NCBI GenBank assembly: GCA_023653785.1
Contig: JAMKCH010058227.1
Location: 1 to 64,000, forward strand
From: Ophioderma brevispina
Lineage: Eukaryota > Echinodermata > Ophiuroidea > Amphilepidida > Ophiodermatidae
Direction of reading: 5' to 3'
Length of the DNA: 64,000 nucleotides
The position numbers were made by a program, and so were the translations under genes. This document shows, in pieces, positions 1 through 12,149 of the stretch. Numbering within the stretch: position 1 is the stretch's first letter; every line of letters starts with the position of its first letter. The notes below the pieces were generated by a model, which saw nothing but the letters and a program-made list of their open reading frames with translations, searched no databases and was not told the origin of the DNA.

Positions 1-766
1 AGGGTAGATACATCACGCTAACGTTGGCTCCAAGCGTGCGAGGTTGTGCATTTTAGTTGCTTTGCGAGTTCTTGTTGACCGGGTTGTTGACTTCTATCAT
101 TGTTGATGCTGTTGTAGCTGTGCTTTCTGTTTTTCTTGAAGGCTTTAGGGGAGATGTCACTACTGAGAAGACCGTTTTAAACGGTGAACTCCGCGTTCAG
201 AATGAACGGTTAAAGCAGTGAAAAAACGGTGAAAAAACGGCGAGAGTTGCGTTTTATTTTTCCCTACTTAATATGCAGATCAAAGTGGGCGGAGACATGG
301 AATATAACGGGCCAGCGATTTTCTCCGTTTATAACGCTGTCTGAACGGTGCTCGTTTTATTGCCAAACTTTCACTCACTCACAGGGGTCCCGCTGTGATC
401 TGACAGCCCTTGTCTGCAAGGTGCATGATAATTATTGTGACTGTTTGACGTTCCAAGGTCTTTAATTGCAAAGTACTCTCAAGGTTTGTGTAAATCTTTT
501 TCCCGGCTCCTAACCAGTTTGTTTTTCTTGATTAGGATTGCTTCAAATTATTTTTAGAACACAATTAACTGATTGAAGAATTTATTCACATGATGTCGGT
601 GCAGTTTCAAGTATCACACCCGTTTATGGCACAGACCAGTGTTGAATTTCGGAAAACGTATTTTGTTCTGAACATTGTATTTTAATTGTCTACGCCAAGA
701 AAATGATATAGTTAACTCTGAAATTTAAGTGTGTCTAGAGCGCGGGAGATTCGATATTGTAAAAGT
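1..766. other. intergenic, no gene seen
   Basis: AT-rich DNA with no convincing reading frame. The 78-residue frame at 229-465 starts in a stretch repeating GAAAAAACGG and has no protein-like composition. Nothing else recognised up to the MITE beginning at 767. Confidence 0.5.
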
Positions 767-949
767 ATAGACCCGTTAACATCCTACGTCACTTCTTTTG
801 TTGCCTGCGAATCCATTCCTGCGAATCGTTATGGCCGATAGTATTAAAACTCTAACAGATACAATTGCCCAGTGTGTAACGGTCAGGCCGACCTATTTCA
901 AGATACCAGGCACTAACATGTTTACAAACATTGCTGTTAACTGGTCTAT
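767..949 (+). mobile_element. 183-bp MITE, TIR ATAGACC(A/C)GTTAACA, copy 1
   Basis: The left end reads ATAGACCCGTTAACATCC and the right end TGTTAACTGGTCTAT, which are inverted complements. A near full-length second copy lies in the opposite orientation at 24717-24900, alike throughout the interior (for example the shared interior words GATACAATTGCCCAGTGTG and CATGTTTACAAACATTGC). No coding capacity. Copy 2 sits in a TA array, which suggests a TA target. The transposase superfamily is not determined; Tc1/mariner would fit a TA target. Confidence 0.85.
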
Positions 950-1194
950 TCATCGAAGCATTATAAGAAAGTCTTGTTGAACAAAGTGATCGTGCTAGGT
1001 CCAGATTTCGTCAGTGAGCTGAAATACTCGTGCGAATATTGATGAGCCTATTTTCAAGAGACTGTAATTACACGGGAATTGTCCCATTTTCAAGTTTTGC
1101 GTATTTTCTTTCAATACAGTCACTGTAAATTAAACGCCTCAAAAGATGTTCTGGATTTTAACATCAAAGGGTGTTTTGTTATCAAAGGATGTTT

Positions 1195-1510
1195 TGTTAC
1201 TTTAAAGTTATATATATAGGCCTATTGGAATTATTTTAACCGTTTTTTTTCTTGTTTTAACAGTGTCCAGTATCTAAAAACTCTTGAAGAAAACTAACAA
1301 CGTAATGATATTTGTAGCCGCATTCATCTGAATATTTCATTGTGAAGTCTTAAAGATATAAAAGTGCTCTGTTACTTTAAAGTTATCTATTGGAATTTTA
1401 TACCCACATTAACCTATTATCTTATTTAACAGTGCCCAGTATCTAAAAAAAAATCTTGAAAAAATAACAACGTATTGCTGTCCCTAGCCTTATTCATATG
1501 AAAATACTGG
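1195..1510. repeat. two-unit tandem duplication, ~176 bp period
   Basis: GTTACTTTAAAGTTAT followed by CTATTGGAATT occurs at about 1196 and again at about 1373. A second shared block, CAGTGYCCAGTATCTAAAAA followed by a CTTGAA...AACAACGTA segment, occurs at about 1262 and 1431. The copies differ by small indels. No coding signal; origin unknown. Confidence 0.75.
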
Positions 1511-1683
1511 TAATTTTGAACACTAGCGTTAAAAGAAATGGACACATATTTTAACACTTTCTTCTGTAACAATTCGGAAAGGCCACATTTTATACAACTG
1601 GAGGTGTTCAAAACATGTCCGGAACACAACCGAGGTATATCCAGTAAACGTGCACGTTAAAACAGTGTGTTTGTTTTCACATC

Positions 1684-1730
1684 CCCCTCTTTCTTTCTCT
1701 CTCTTCCTCTCTCTCTCTCTCTTGCCAAAC
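1684..1730. repeat. CT-rich simple repeat
   Basis: Pyrimidine tract of CTCTCTCT with TTC interruptions. It creates the Arg/Glu-rich minus-strand chance frame here. A similar short CT run occurs at about 2250-2270. Confidence 0.85.
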
Positions 1731-1889
1731 CATAATAGTGGAGACATCCCCACTATGCAAAGGGTAGTGAGAAACTAACCCCTGGGAATATCATGTTTTA
1801 ATCATTAATAATCTCTAAAGCGCCTCCTATTTCTATTTGAAATAATTGGCTCTCAATATGATTTTCCAATCTTTAAAAAAAAACTTTCT

Positions 1890-2240
1890 TTCTAATATTG
1901 GGGACCCCTGGGGACCATAATTCTTTAACCCCCTATGTGGGATCCTGAGGGGGTCCCCACTCATGGTCCCCACCATTCACAAAATCTTTCGCACCTCATC
2001 CCTATCTCTCTCGATCCCGTCTCTCAAACTGTGTATAGTACTGGCTAACTGTGTAAAACGACCGTATACGCGGGGACTTTGTAGTGGTCCCCACTAAGAA
2101 AGAAAGAAATCTTCTCCATAAAATGTAGCACCGTAAAAGTGGGGACATCAAAATGTCCACACTTTGCATTTGGGTCCCCACTTTTACAGTGAAAAAAGTG
2201 CGAATGTCCCAAATAAAATGTCCCCACATCTACGGTTTCA
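1890..2240. repeat. GTCCCCAC/GTGGGGAC-rich block with hairpin
   Basis: The octamer GTCCCCAC or its complement recurs many times. Within it, ACCGTAAAAGTGGGGAC (2130-2146) pairs with GTCCCCACTTTTACAGT (2174-2190) to give a stem of 16 out of 17 pairs. The two overlapping minus-strand frames here are low-complexity translations of this block and not genes. It could be a small foldback repeat or a decayed tandem array. Confidence 0.7.
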
Positions 2241-2489
2241 CGAGTGCTCTCTCTCTCTCTTTCTCCAAAGTAACTGAATAATCACAAAATATTGTCAGTA
2301 ACTTTGAACGCGCAGCAAATGTTAAACCGGGACTTAATTAATGTGAATGCTACTTACACCGGCCAAATGGGTCATCTTTTCGTTAAGTTAGCTTTTGTTC
2401 CAGAAGATATCATTTTAGGTCCCGTTGTTCGACAAAATCTTAGTTATACACGGGATCGTTTCCTGAAAACAACCCAACTATTCAACGGC

Positions 2490-3005
2490 ACTGGCACATT
2501 TTCACAAAATATGAAATTTCTTCAATTTGCTCTCAAATGATAGTCTAGGCCATTGGAAGAACAGAAATATATTTTACACATAAAAATAACATCCCCCCAA
2601 AAAATAGGGACATTGATATGAGGATAAAGACATCCAGGTAATTTGTAGGCGAACTTTTAAGTTTTCTATAACTTTAATCAACAAATGAGCATATTAAATA
2701 AATATTTTTGACTCGTACTCACTGATATTAAAACCCAAAGGTTATAGACCGGTCAAACAGTGTGCATTGCGTGAGAAACATGCATACGGAGTGCGTGTTC
2801 GTGTGTTAAAAGCCATTTTCGTCGTCTGCTGAATTTAACGTCGCCGGCGACGTTAAATTATATAATCGTTCTGTTTACCCAGAAGGAAGCTGATTTGGTC
2901 TTAATCATTTCGGGTGAGGGCTTTTGTATATAAAAGCTTTACAACCATGCAAAAATATCGATTTTGAAAAATCTTGAGGGCGCACTATTTTTCAAATGTG
3001 CCAGT
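2490..3005 (+). mobile_element. 516-bp MITE, TIR ACTGGCACATTT, copy 1
   Basis: Starts ACTGGCACATTTTCAC and ends AAATGTGCCAGT, inverted complements of one another. The interior is shared with 6661-7096, including a TCGTCGTCTGC segment and a self-complementary GTCGCCGGCGAC. A third, partial copy of the left side lies at 18287-18535. Non-autonomous: no frame of interest. Superfamily not determined. Confidence 0.85.
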
Positions 3006-3532
3006 TGTCTCTTTGAATACGATGCTATATAAGCTGATATACAAAATTAGTTGAGCACAACTAAAGATACTCACCATTTCCTTTTTCCTAATTTTTAACC
3101 ATGTGCTATTGTGAATTGAAATTGACATTAGCTTAATCTATACTACGCTCCAGGTACGTAACCAGTAAAATTCGCTAGTTTAATCGTAAAAAAATCGTAC
3201 AATCAAAGCACAAAATTTGTTGGAAAAAAACGTTAACCGCGCCCTCGGTAGAATCAATACAAAAATGTGTTAAAGGTGAAAACAAAAGGTGATCTTTATT
3301 TGCTAATAATTTCAATCTAAAACTGGACTGGCCCAAAGATAGAACAACTTGGAAGAGTCATGAGGAGGGATACATCCGACGTTGGACGGAGACTGGGCAA
3401 GGCAAAGCAATCTAATACTTTGGCTGAATTTCCTATTTTCTCCAATAACTAAAAAATTCACAATTTCTGTATCAAAGAAATAAATATCAGCTTACCCCTT
3501 TCAGATGGGGGTATTTTTGATAGAAAGCTTTA
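3006..3532. other. intergenic, no gene seen
   Basis: AT-rich with no convincing reading frame. Words around 3270-3520 (GTGAAAACAAAAGGT, GATAGAAAGCTT) recur in looser form at 41420-41580, so part of it is probably an old dispersed repeat. Confidence 0.4.
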
Positions 3533-3700
3533 CACACTTAAAAATACTGGGGCAAATATGCACCGACCTAAAATAAAAGACCCCGTTTAAGCTCAAGCAA
3601 CTAATTTTAGGGTATACATATGACCACGAAAAGTCCTTTTATCTCAAATAGGGTCATTTTATTTTAATGGTGCATATTTGACCACGTATTTTTAAGTGTA
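3533..3700. mobile_element. 168-bp MITE, TIR ACACTTAAAAATAC
   Basis: The left arm runs from ACACTTAAAAATACTGG through AAATATGCACC to AAATAAAAGACCCC. The right arm (about 3648-3700) is its inverted complement and ends in GTATTTTTAAGTGTA. The arms pair over about 50 bases with few mismatches, leaving a loop of about 60 bases. No coding potential. Confidence 0.8.
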
Positions 3701-4063
3701 GGGACACCTGTTATGTGGAATCTCTCGTTGTACTTCGATGTTTCTTGTTTATAGTCTCTGTACATAACGACCCCTCCGGTTATATCGCCGTCGCTTCCCT
3801 CTCCAACATAATGTGAATCTCTTCAAATGAGTTTTCCGTTTCCCTTAAAATCGTCCTTATTCACCGCGCACATTTTAAATATATTTTTAAACACTGTTGT
3901 TGTTTATCATCACCGCATGTCGGTACGGTACCAATTATATTCCCAACATAATTCTCTATAGATGTAAACGAGTGAAAATGTCACTCCTCAAAAGAGTAAA
4001 ATGAGTGGTGGATTTTGTACTTTCAAAGAGCAAATTTCCATTAACTCCTCAGAATTTGTCCTT
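3701..4063. other. intergenic, no gene seen
   Basis: No reading frame, RNA gene or repeat recognised. Confidence 0.4.
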
Positions 4064-4338
4064 CTCTCTTAATTCCTTAGACTTATTTTTAAGTCTAACG
4101 AGACTGGAATTAGTGACAAAACCTTTTTTGGACTTAAAAAATTTAAATCTGTGAAAAGGCTTACTTAAAATAAGTCGTTTTGATTTGAAAATAAACCTTT
4201 AAATGAGTTAAAAAATGTTTATTAAATCATTTAAAGATTTATATTTGAATCTAAAGGAATTGTTTTTAAATCCCGAAAGGTTTTGTCACTAATTCCAGTC
4301 ACCTTAGACTTAAAAATAAATCTAAGGAATTAAGAGAG
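4064..4338. mobile_element. 275-bp near-palindromic MITE
   Basis: The left arm (4064-4128) begins CTCTCTTAATTCCTTAG and includes GGAATTAGTGACAAAACC. The right arm (4274-4338) is its inverted complement and ends CTAAGGAATTAAGAGAG. The arms are about 62 bases and nearly identical. The interior is AT-rich with several short self-complementary AAGTC/GACTT and TTTAAA words, so the whole element could fold into one long imperfect hairpin. No coding capacity. Confidence 0.85.
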
Positions 4339-6660
4339 TTCGTTAAACTGCTTCCCTTTCACTAACCCATGTTCGTTATAGGCCTACATCTTGTAAATCT
4401 CATAAATCCTCAGCTCGTGTGTTTGCTTACCTCGATCTCGCTCCCTCAATGTATTTCATTCATATGTTCCTCCTTTTTACTTTTTCACCGAGTAATTTAA
4501 TTTGTTGTCTATATATTTATTTCACTCAGCATCAGCACGTGCCTCTTTCTCTCCTTCACATCATTTGTTGACTGCTACGCGTAAAGACACTCAAGGAAAA
4601 CCCGATGTTTTTTATAATGCTAACATTACTATCTATCATTTATTGGCAACATGTTCCCTCATAATGTTACAAATATTCCAATTCCATATTAGCCACATTT
4701 CACTAGCACATTTCACACGATCCCTATGTCCAGTCTCACTATCCAATTCCTTCAATATAAAAAGCAAAATATACCCACGCCTCGATTTACATAGGGTAGA
4801 ACCCAGCTGTGGACACCCCATAACCCTAAAATTTCCCCCGTCCGAACCGATCCCGACTTCCGGGTCGCGTTCGGGGCTTAACTAACGGTACGTGGGCTAT
4901 ATGATGCTACCGGACCTTTTTACTGAAAAAGAAATTATCATTACCAAATTATGATTATCTCATCAAAATCCTAATTGTAAAACCAAAATATTCGTTGTTG
5001 AATGGGATTGGGCCATGGCCTTGTAACGAGTTGTTGAGTTTGGTCAATGCCTCAATGTAAAATAGACTATACAGGCTCCTTTATATTTGCAGAAATTCTG
5101 TAAACTGCGGACCTGTATATATATCTTGAATAAAAAAAATGATGTCCCTCTCATCTGAATTGTTGTAATGGCTTAATGTAACATTGTGTAGCTAATCTAT
5201 GCCATTTGGACTGCGAGAAAAAAAAGGAAAATTACAGTATAAATTTGCTTAACGCGAAAAGCGCATCATCATCTAAAAACGCCCCTTCAAACGAATGTTG
5301 AACAGGTCTATACTAGATTTTCTTATAAAGAGGCAGCATGCAGTGTCATTGAAATTTTGAGATTAACTTTTGGGAGACAGAGTAACAGATGATATTAATG
5401 TTACATCCAGTGCAAAAAGGATTGTGTGATATTGAAACTGCGAAAAGAAAAGAAAAGAAAGGGCACAACACTTTCACCCTATGCAGGTAGAAAAGCTGAC
5501 AATAACTGTAAGACTAAGTTAGTCGAAATGATTTCTTATAGGACTAATAGAGGACTATTTTGTACAAAACTTGACTAATCCCTAACCTGTGATGGCTCTT
5601 GGCATTCTGCATATGTCTCTATCGTCAATATCGTCCTTGTTTATCATTTCCCTCACGACAAAAAATCTTCGCACAAACCTATACATTTAATTGATATTTT
5701 CTGGAATTCAATAACGCGACTGTATTGTAGTCATTTACTGGACTCTCTCGCCCTCGACATGGCTGCCTATTGACTAAAATTGTTATTCCATGTCATCTCC
5801 TATACGCTCAAAGCTATTTACTTCAGGCCGTCTCAAAAAACTCACTAACCAACTCAATCGTCCATATCCGGGTGTCAATAGACCTACTTTAGGACGCGTA
5901 GATAAATATATGTCGATTTCATGAAAACATTGCATTTTGGAGATAAGAAACACCCAAAAACAAATTTTCTCCAAATTGTATATTTTTATGTTTGAAACTT
6001 TAGGTCAGTCATACCTATTACTGGAACAAGAATGTTTTAATATAGCGTGTGACTGAGAAAATAACTATTTCCAACTGCCCGCATTATGTTAACATGAAAT
6101 CAATGCACATCAAATATCTTTTATTAGTAGAATTTTTACCAACATAACCACTGCTTTGTGAAGGATAACATAATAAAAATAAACTGAGATACAACGAAAA
6201 ACATAATTACATAATGTGTCACAATAATAAACATTGATATTCGGAAGAATTCAAGCTTCTAAGTCTTTTTTCATTTTCTTATAATTTTGCTGTTGTGCTC
6301 CGGACTCAAATTTTCTCCTATTTTTCGATGTTTGAAAGCAAATTAATATTTAGAAGTGTGAACATTGCTATTACGCACGTTTCTGCAATGTTGTATATTT
6401 GTGCGTAAAAAACATAATCACCCAAAACTCTATCAACTGATGGCGTTTCACGAGTGAGGTTTGAAAGTTCCAATCCATTACCAAAAAAAAAAAAAAAAAA
6501 AAAAGTTCTATTTAAATAGTTATTAATTGTGTTTTAGATTAAAATTAAAGCGGCACTGGCACTAGCTCGTTCCGTAGCGTTGACGTCGTCCATACCTACC
6601 TCCCTATGAGAGGAGAAGTAGGGGCTATCGTACGGAATGCGCCAGAGCAACCTCGGGCTA
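4339..6660. other. intergenic, no gene seen
   Basis: The longest frame (4502-4885, + strand) shows no family resemblance and no splice context and is taken as chance. There is a pure A run at about 6482-6503. Nothing else recognised. Confidence 0.45.
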
Positions 6661-7096
6661 ACTGGCACATTTTCCACAAAATATGAAATTTCTTCAATTG
6701 CTCTTCAATGAATAGTCTAGGCCATTGGAAAAAACAGAGATATATTTTACACATAAAAATAACATACCCCCACAGATAGGTACATTGATAGGGGGATAAG
6801 ACACCGGTAATTTTGTAGGCCAACTTTTAGTTTTCCATAACTTTAGTCAACAAATGTGTATTTAATTAATATTTTTGACTATGGCCGTCGTGTTCTTGTT
6901 TAAACGCCATTTTCGTCGTCTGCGGAATTTAGCGTCGCCGCGACTGTTAAATTATAAAATCGTTCTGTTTACCCGTAAGGAAGCTGATTTGGTCCTTAAT
7001 CATTTCGGTTGCGGGCTTTTTGTATAATAAGCCTTACAACCATGCAAATTCGATTTTGAAAATCTTGAGGCGCACTATTTTTCAAATGTGCCAGGT
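6661..7096 (+). mobile_element. MITE, TIR ACTGGCACATTT, copy 2
   Basis: Starts ACTGGCACATTTTCCAC and ends AAATGTGCCAGG. The interior aligns with 2490-3005, with a deletion of about 80 bases around the middle. Directly upstream (6600-6660) is a GC-richer segment with self-complementary words around CTATCGTACGG. No coding capacity. Confidence 0.85.
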
Positions 7097-8690
7097 CCTC
7101 TTTAAAACATTAATGGTTTTAGAGTTATGATACTGTACTAGTGTTGTTCCTATTTTGGGACCATAGTATTTTACTGAGTACTAATTAATTAGCTTGATGC
7201 GGGTTTTTGTTTTTGGTGTATTGTTTTGCATTTCTGGTGTTCTATGTGTGTAATCACTATGTTTGAAAAAAGTTAGAAATGAATTTGGAAGGGTGTCTGA
7301 GTTGTAACGATACATGAAAATCACTGTTTGTAGTTTATTTTCAATCAAATGTTAAGCGTTTTTAGATTGTGGAACACTGATTTATATGATATGTGTATTC
7401 ATGTTATTAATGAGACGTATGTCTCGTTTGAAGTTTGAATTATTTCCATTTATCGCATGTAAATCAAAACTACTTTACATGTTTTTCACTTTCACAGTAT
7501 TCTACATACAAGGATGTAATGTGCATTTTGACACTCCCCTAAATAACAAGGACAGACAGCAGTCCAATAGGACATCCGATATTTGATCAATGACCCTAAC
7601 TGACTCCTGAACGCCATTGATCTCATCATTTTTACCCCACATAAGAACCCCTTGAAATTTGTGACATCAAAAGGCTATAATTGAGTAACAGGTAAACATA
7701 GTTATGATGATTTAAATAAAGTAGGTCTGACAAAGCTGAAATTGGTATTGAAAACATTAATGAAAATAAGATTGAATATAAAATGGACATTTGCAAAATA
7801 CATGTAGGACAACATCAAAATATAATTATTGGATTTTTTTTAATTTTTTAGTTTTTTAATTTTGGTTTTTCAAATCCACCTCAAAATGAATTTTTTGTTC
7901 CCAAATCATGGCCATGTAAATACTGTCCATGCAAATTTTCATGTTTTTCATGTAATTTTTGGGGGTAGAAAATAATGCCCCAAGAATGGAGCACACCGAG
8001 TCATTTTATTAGGTATTTTCTTATTACGGCTTTTTCAAGTAAACTATTTACCAATAGGTTCATTAACAAATTGTTAACATCTTTGTCACCTCAAAAATTA
8101 CTGACATATTTGCAACTCTAAATATTGTTATACAGTAAAATCCTTCATAAAGTGTAATTCTTTCAGGAAGTAACCCAAAAAGGTTGTTAATCACAGATTA
8201 AGCTCAAAAAGTAATTCATCAAAATTTTGATCATTTTGTCAGTACTTGTTTTAGTGTAAAATAATAACTAAAAGTACTTTGACATGTGACCCCATGTTAC
8301 AAAGTTCACACTGCTTGTTAAAAATGACATTATATAATTCAAAAATGAAATGAATTTAGATAAGAAAAACAATATGAGCTGAACCTTCACTTCTCCCATA
8401 TACTTCAATTGTACATTCCAATCCTCTGTGTTCCAATTGCTCCACCCTCCACCTTCGTTTACTTAATTTTCATAATTTTAATTACTGAGTCCCTTATCAA
8501 GGTCATTTTTGTATCCAAATTAAAGCTAACTAAACAGGCTTTAACGTGAGCGCTTACTTGGAAGTATCCAATCATATTTAATTTAACTACTCTAATCATT
8601 ACAAACATGTCAGATTTCTCTAATATATGAAACAGCTCCACCCTAGAGCAGGCCCAGTTCAAGACACGTGGCCATGGCCATATAGGCCTA
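7097..8690. other. intergenic, no gene seen
   Basis: AT-rich with short chance frames only. No repeat shared with the rest of the window was recognised. Confidence 0.4.
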
Positions 8691-8765
8691 CTTAGACCAA
8701 CAGTTCACCTAAAAATCTCAACTTTTTTAGCTAAGTCGGGGAGACGAGGCTTTGGATCATAAAAT
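8691..8765 (+). repeat. dispersed repeat, copy 1 of 3
   Basis: Shares TAAAAATCTC, a GGTAAGTCGGGGACGAGGCT-like core and GGATCA with 10513-10596 (same strand) and 30701-30795 (opposite strand). Probably a fragment of a dispersed element; its ends are not defined here. Confidence 0.7.
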
Positions 8766-9915
8766 AGGCAGCTACATGTATAGGCCTACCCATTTAACTT
8801 GCCTATTTTTGCACAACAGATATTGCATTAATTTTTTTGGGTCGGCAGGTTTTTTTTAGGGTATTCACAAACCGATTCGCAAGTACTCGAAATTTTAAAA
8901 GACCGATATGGCTGAGCCTGCAGTATCACGGCGGTGAACACGCATGCGTATTCCTCCAGTCAATTACGTCACGATATTTTTGGGTAAAATGGTGTTTGAT
9001 CGCACGATTTTTCTACGATTTTTCTATCAATTGTACGGTCATACATACCCTCAGGTGAATGCTTTTGAAATTGACCAATAGAATTGACTCATGATTATTG
9101 GTAGGCGGTATCATATCGCAGCAGCTGTGACTATCGCTATAGCAACGCCCCTGACTGGAAAACATGGGCGCGCCTAGCGAAGTCCTTTGTGTGCAGGAGA
9201 TATTCCCTGATCGGACCCAATTGCGCCATATAGTAGTTGTCTGTAATTTAGTTACTCTACTTATGTTTAGAACCGATATAAGATGTTAACGGCGCACCAA
9301 TAAAAACAGGTTGGTCACAGACTCAGTTTTCGGGAAAAACGGAAAATAGAACTTAAAAAGATAACGGTTTACTGTATGTGCGTCGTAATTAACAATATTC
9401 AAGGGTGCAGTCTTGCTTGCGTATCGACGCACAGAAACTTTCAAAACCTCGCATATTAACGTATTACGATGAAAAAGATAGTACCTCAAAAACTTTCTTT
9501 TTTCTTTTCCTCTCTTTTCTTTTATCTATTTCCCCACATATCTACAATATTAATTTGAGTTCCAGCAACTTAATTCAGTATCTTGATTGGACTGACTTGA
9601 TAATTTCTTTGTGTACTTACTAAACAAGCGCAATAAAGTAGTGCGATTTTTAGAACATGTAGAGAAAAAAAATATCATGAGTTGTACTGATTAAAACATT
9701 TTCAGACTTTTCACTTAAAATACATGATTAATGGTAACTTAAAAGATTACTCATTGAAATTTCTCAATAAAATTTAATGCAACCCAATTACACTTAATTT
9801 TATAGAGTAGGCCTACATACAAGAATTATTTTTTAGTGTACTCTTTTAAGGCACATAAACAGATTCAATAACGAATGATGTTTAACATGAGAAAATATAT
9901 ATTTTCATTCAATTA
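8766..9915. other. intergenic, no gene seen
   Basis: Mixed composition, with a GC-richer patch near 9110-9200. Frames at 8837-9058 and 9405-9623 have no recognisable features. Confidence 0.4.
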
Positions 9916-10007
9916 ATTTTTACATTATACTGTAAATTTTATTGTATTTTGTTTGCAGAATTGCTGCTAGGACTTCCGTGTAAAATTTACAGTATTTTTA
10001 CAGTGTA
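9916..10007 (+). mobile_element. right-end fragment of TACACTGTAAA-type MITE
   Basis: Contains ACTGTAAATTTTA, GCAGAATTGCTGC and the terminal GTAAAATTTACAGTATTTT followed by ACAGTGTA. It matches the right end of the full element at 34670-35292. The left end is not seen nearby. Confidence 0.7.
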
Positions 10008-10512
10008 GTTATTTTATTGCAAAATTGGTCGAAAAACATGCAGTTCATATGGAAATTAATTATAATTACAAAATAAAACAATTTAGAACCTCGCCAGTCC
10101 TCTTTCTATTTTCATTGGCACATTATTTTGCATCTTAGAGATGATGACGCCTAAGAAAATCGTACAATTTCAAAAGCATGGGAATTTCTAGCGCCCTCCC
10201 CAGGCAAATTATGTTCAATCATGGTTCAATACCACGTCTGAGGAGATCGATCGACTCTTGAGTTTTCCAAACAGGCCAATCACTTTGTTTTCCGGGTCAA
10301 ATTTCATTACAGAGGATACTTGAATGGAAAGTGTGCTCAAAATGAAGAACGTTTCAATGCCCACAATTTACATATAAAATCATCTTCCTAATTGTTTTCA
10401 AATTTTAGATATGTAAGTTCATAAACTTCAATTGCCGAATAGAAATGTGACTTTTAGTCGATTGACCTGTGTGGAAGCTTCGTGACGATAATGATTAGGC
10501 ACACATATATTA

Positions 10513-10596
10513 TACACTAAGGCAAACGGTTCAGATGATATAAAAATCTCGACTTGTTTGAGGTAAGTCGGGGACGAGGCTATGGATCACGAAATT
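10513..10596 (+). repeat. dispersed repeat, copy 2 of 3
   Basis: Runs from ACTAAGGCAAACGGTTCAG through GGTAAGTCGGGGACGAGGCT to GGATCACGAAAT. It corresponds in opposite orientation to 30701-30795, including the outer word ATTAGGCACACATA. Confidence 0.75.
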
Positions 10597-10989
10597 CCCC
10601 TTCAATTCATTTCCATTGGTCCGGTGCTCGCTGGCCAACTTAAACGATTTTAAAAATGGAGTTACAGAAACCACTCTATTGTCTACCGGTGAAGTGCGCG
10701 TTCAGACAGGGAGTGTTCTGTACCTGTGAGTGGTCATTGGTGGTGACTGCTTGCCAAATCTGCTATGCAATTCAAGTTGTCTAAAATCAATTAGCAGATT
10801 TGCCATATCCCCAGGCCATATCGCATGCATGCAAGCAAACGCGCTCGCTACAAGCATCATGAAATTTATATCGCTGCCAAATCTACTATGTAATTCAACA
10901 CGTCTAGCAGATTTGTACCATGATGTGTACGACCTTGTGGTTTGGGAATGTGCAATGTCCGCCTGTAGTCGTTACCAAAATGTTTACTT

Positions 10990-11028
10990 TGAAAGAGATT
11001 TTTGGCAAGCCAGAGAGAAAGAGAGATT

Positions 11029-11063
<35 letters not shown>

Positions 11064-11102
11064 GAGAGATTAGAGAGAGAGAAAGAGAGAGAGAGAGAGT
11101 TT
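10990..11102. repeat. GA-rich purine tract
   Basis: About 110 bases of GAGAGA with AAG and ATTA interruptions, all purine on the + strand over long runs. It extends the chance frame ending at 11131 with an Arg/Glu repeat. A long purine/pyrimidine mirror tract such as this can adopt triplex structure; that is general knowledge and not shown here. Confidence 0.9.
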
Positions 11103-12149
11103 GTTTCCAGCAGGGCATAATACAGAAATAAGCAAGGAGTAGGGTCTACGGGTCCACATTACGAAAACTTTTGCTGCATAAAGCGCATTTTGCTCCTATT
11201 TATTTACATACATGTATAGGGTGGGTGGGTGTTGATGGGTGAGGTGGAAAACACTGTTTTAGTTTAATAGGTCAAACTTTTCTACTAATTTTAATGATTA
11301 ACTGATCCAAATTAGTGATTAAAAGACAATTCTGCTAATACACCCATGTGTCAGTCGGTAATTTACATGTGTAGATATCTATCTGCAATATGGTCAAGGC
11401 ATGTTCGAGTGCTTTTATTGCCCCAATATTGAATCCTGGAATATGATTTTCAGTGGAGAGTAATCCAACATTGATTGTGGGGTGAGGGGAGGGGAGGGTG
11501 GGTAGGATATACAACGCTGTGAAACTTTAATAAAAAACGTAGTTCGCCAGTATAGACATGTGTGATTCAATTTATTAACTTTTCTTTTTTTTTTTTTTTA
11601 AAAAAAAAACGGGAGGAAAAAAAACAACTTGCAACCAGCAACATATTATGTTACTCTTATAGGCGATAAAAGCAAATCCTGGCCTTACTTGATCTTTGTA
11701 ATATAACGTTCCAGTACTGTCATAATTGTATGACTCCTAAATATTGTATTAGACCCAAGTCCCAAGCCATTTCTAACTCAGTCCAAGCCTATTTCTGTTC
11801 AACCATTCTGTCACGGTACCAGGGTCAAGTCTATAAAATGTAAATATTTAAGTCCAACAGAGAACAAGCAAATGATATATTATCCATAGAAATTACTGAT
11901 TATAGTGCCAATAAAAAAACATCGGTAACCCTATAATGCAATTTATGAATTTCGTTTTATCCCACTATACCTTGTGAATGGAATTCAGTTTACCCGCTTC
12001 TTAATAGTAAATTCTTTTAAAAATTTGTATGTCTTTTCTTTATCCAACTGAGGAGAGAGGAATATTCGGCTATAGCAAGTCCCCAAAAACGCATTGCCAC
12101 CCGCAATATAACAGTGTGATTGAGTTATATATGTAATAGAAAAAATTAA
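11103..12149. other. intergenic, no gene seen
   Basis: Has a G-rich GGTGAGGGGAGGGGAGGG patch near 11480 and an adjoining T run and A run at about 11587-11610. No coding signal. Confidence 0.4.
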
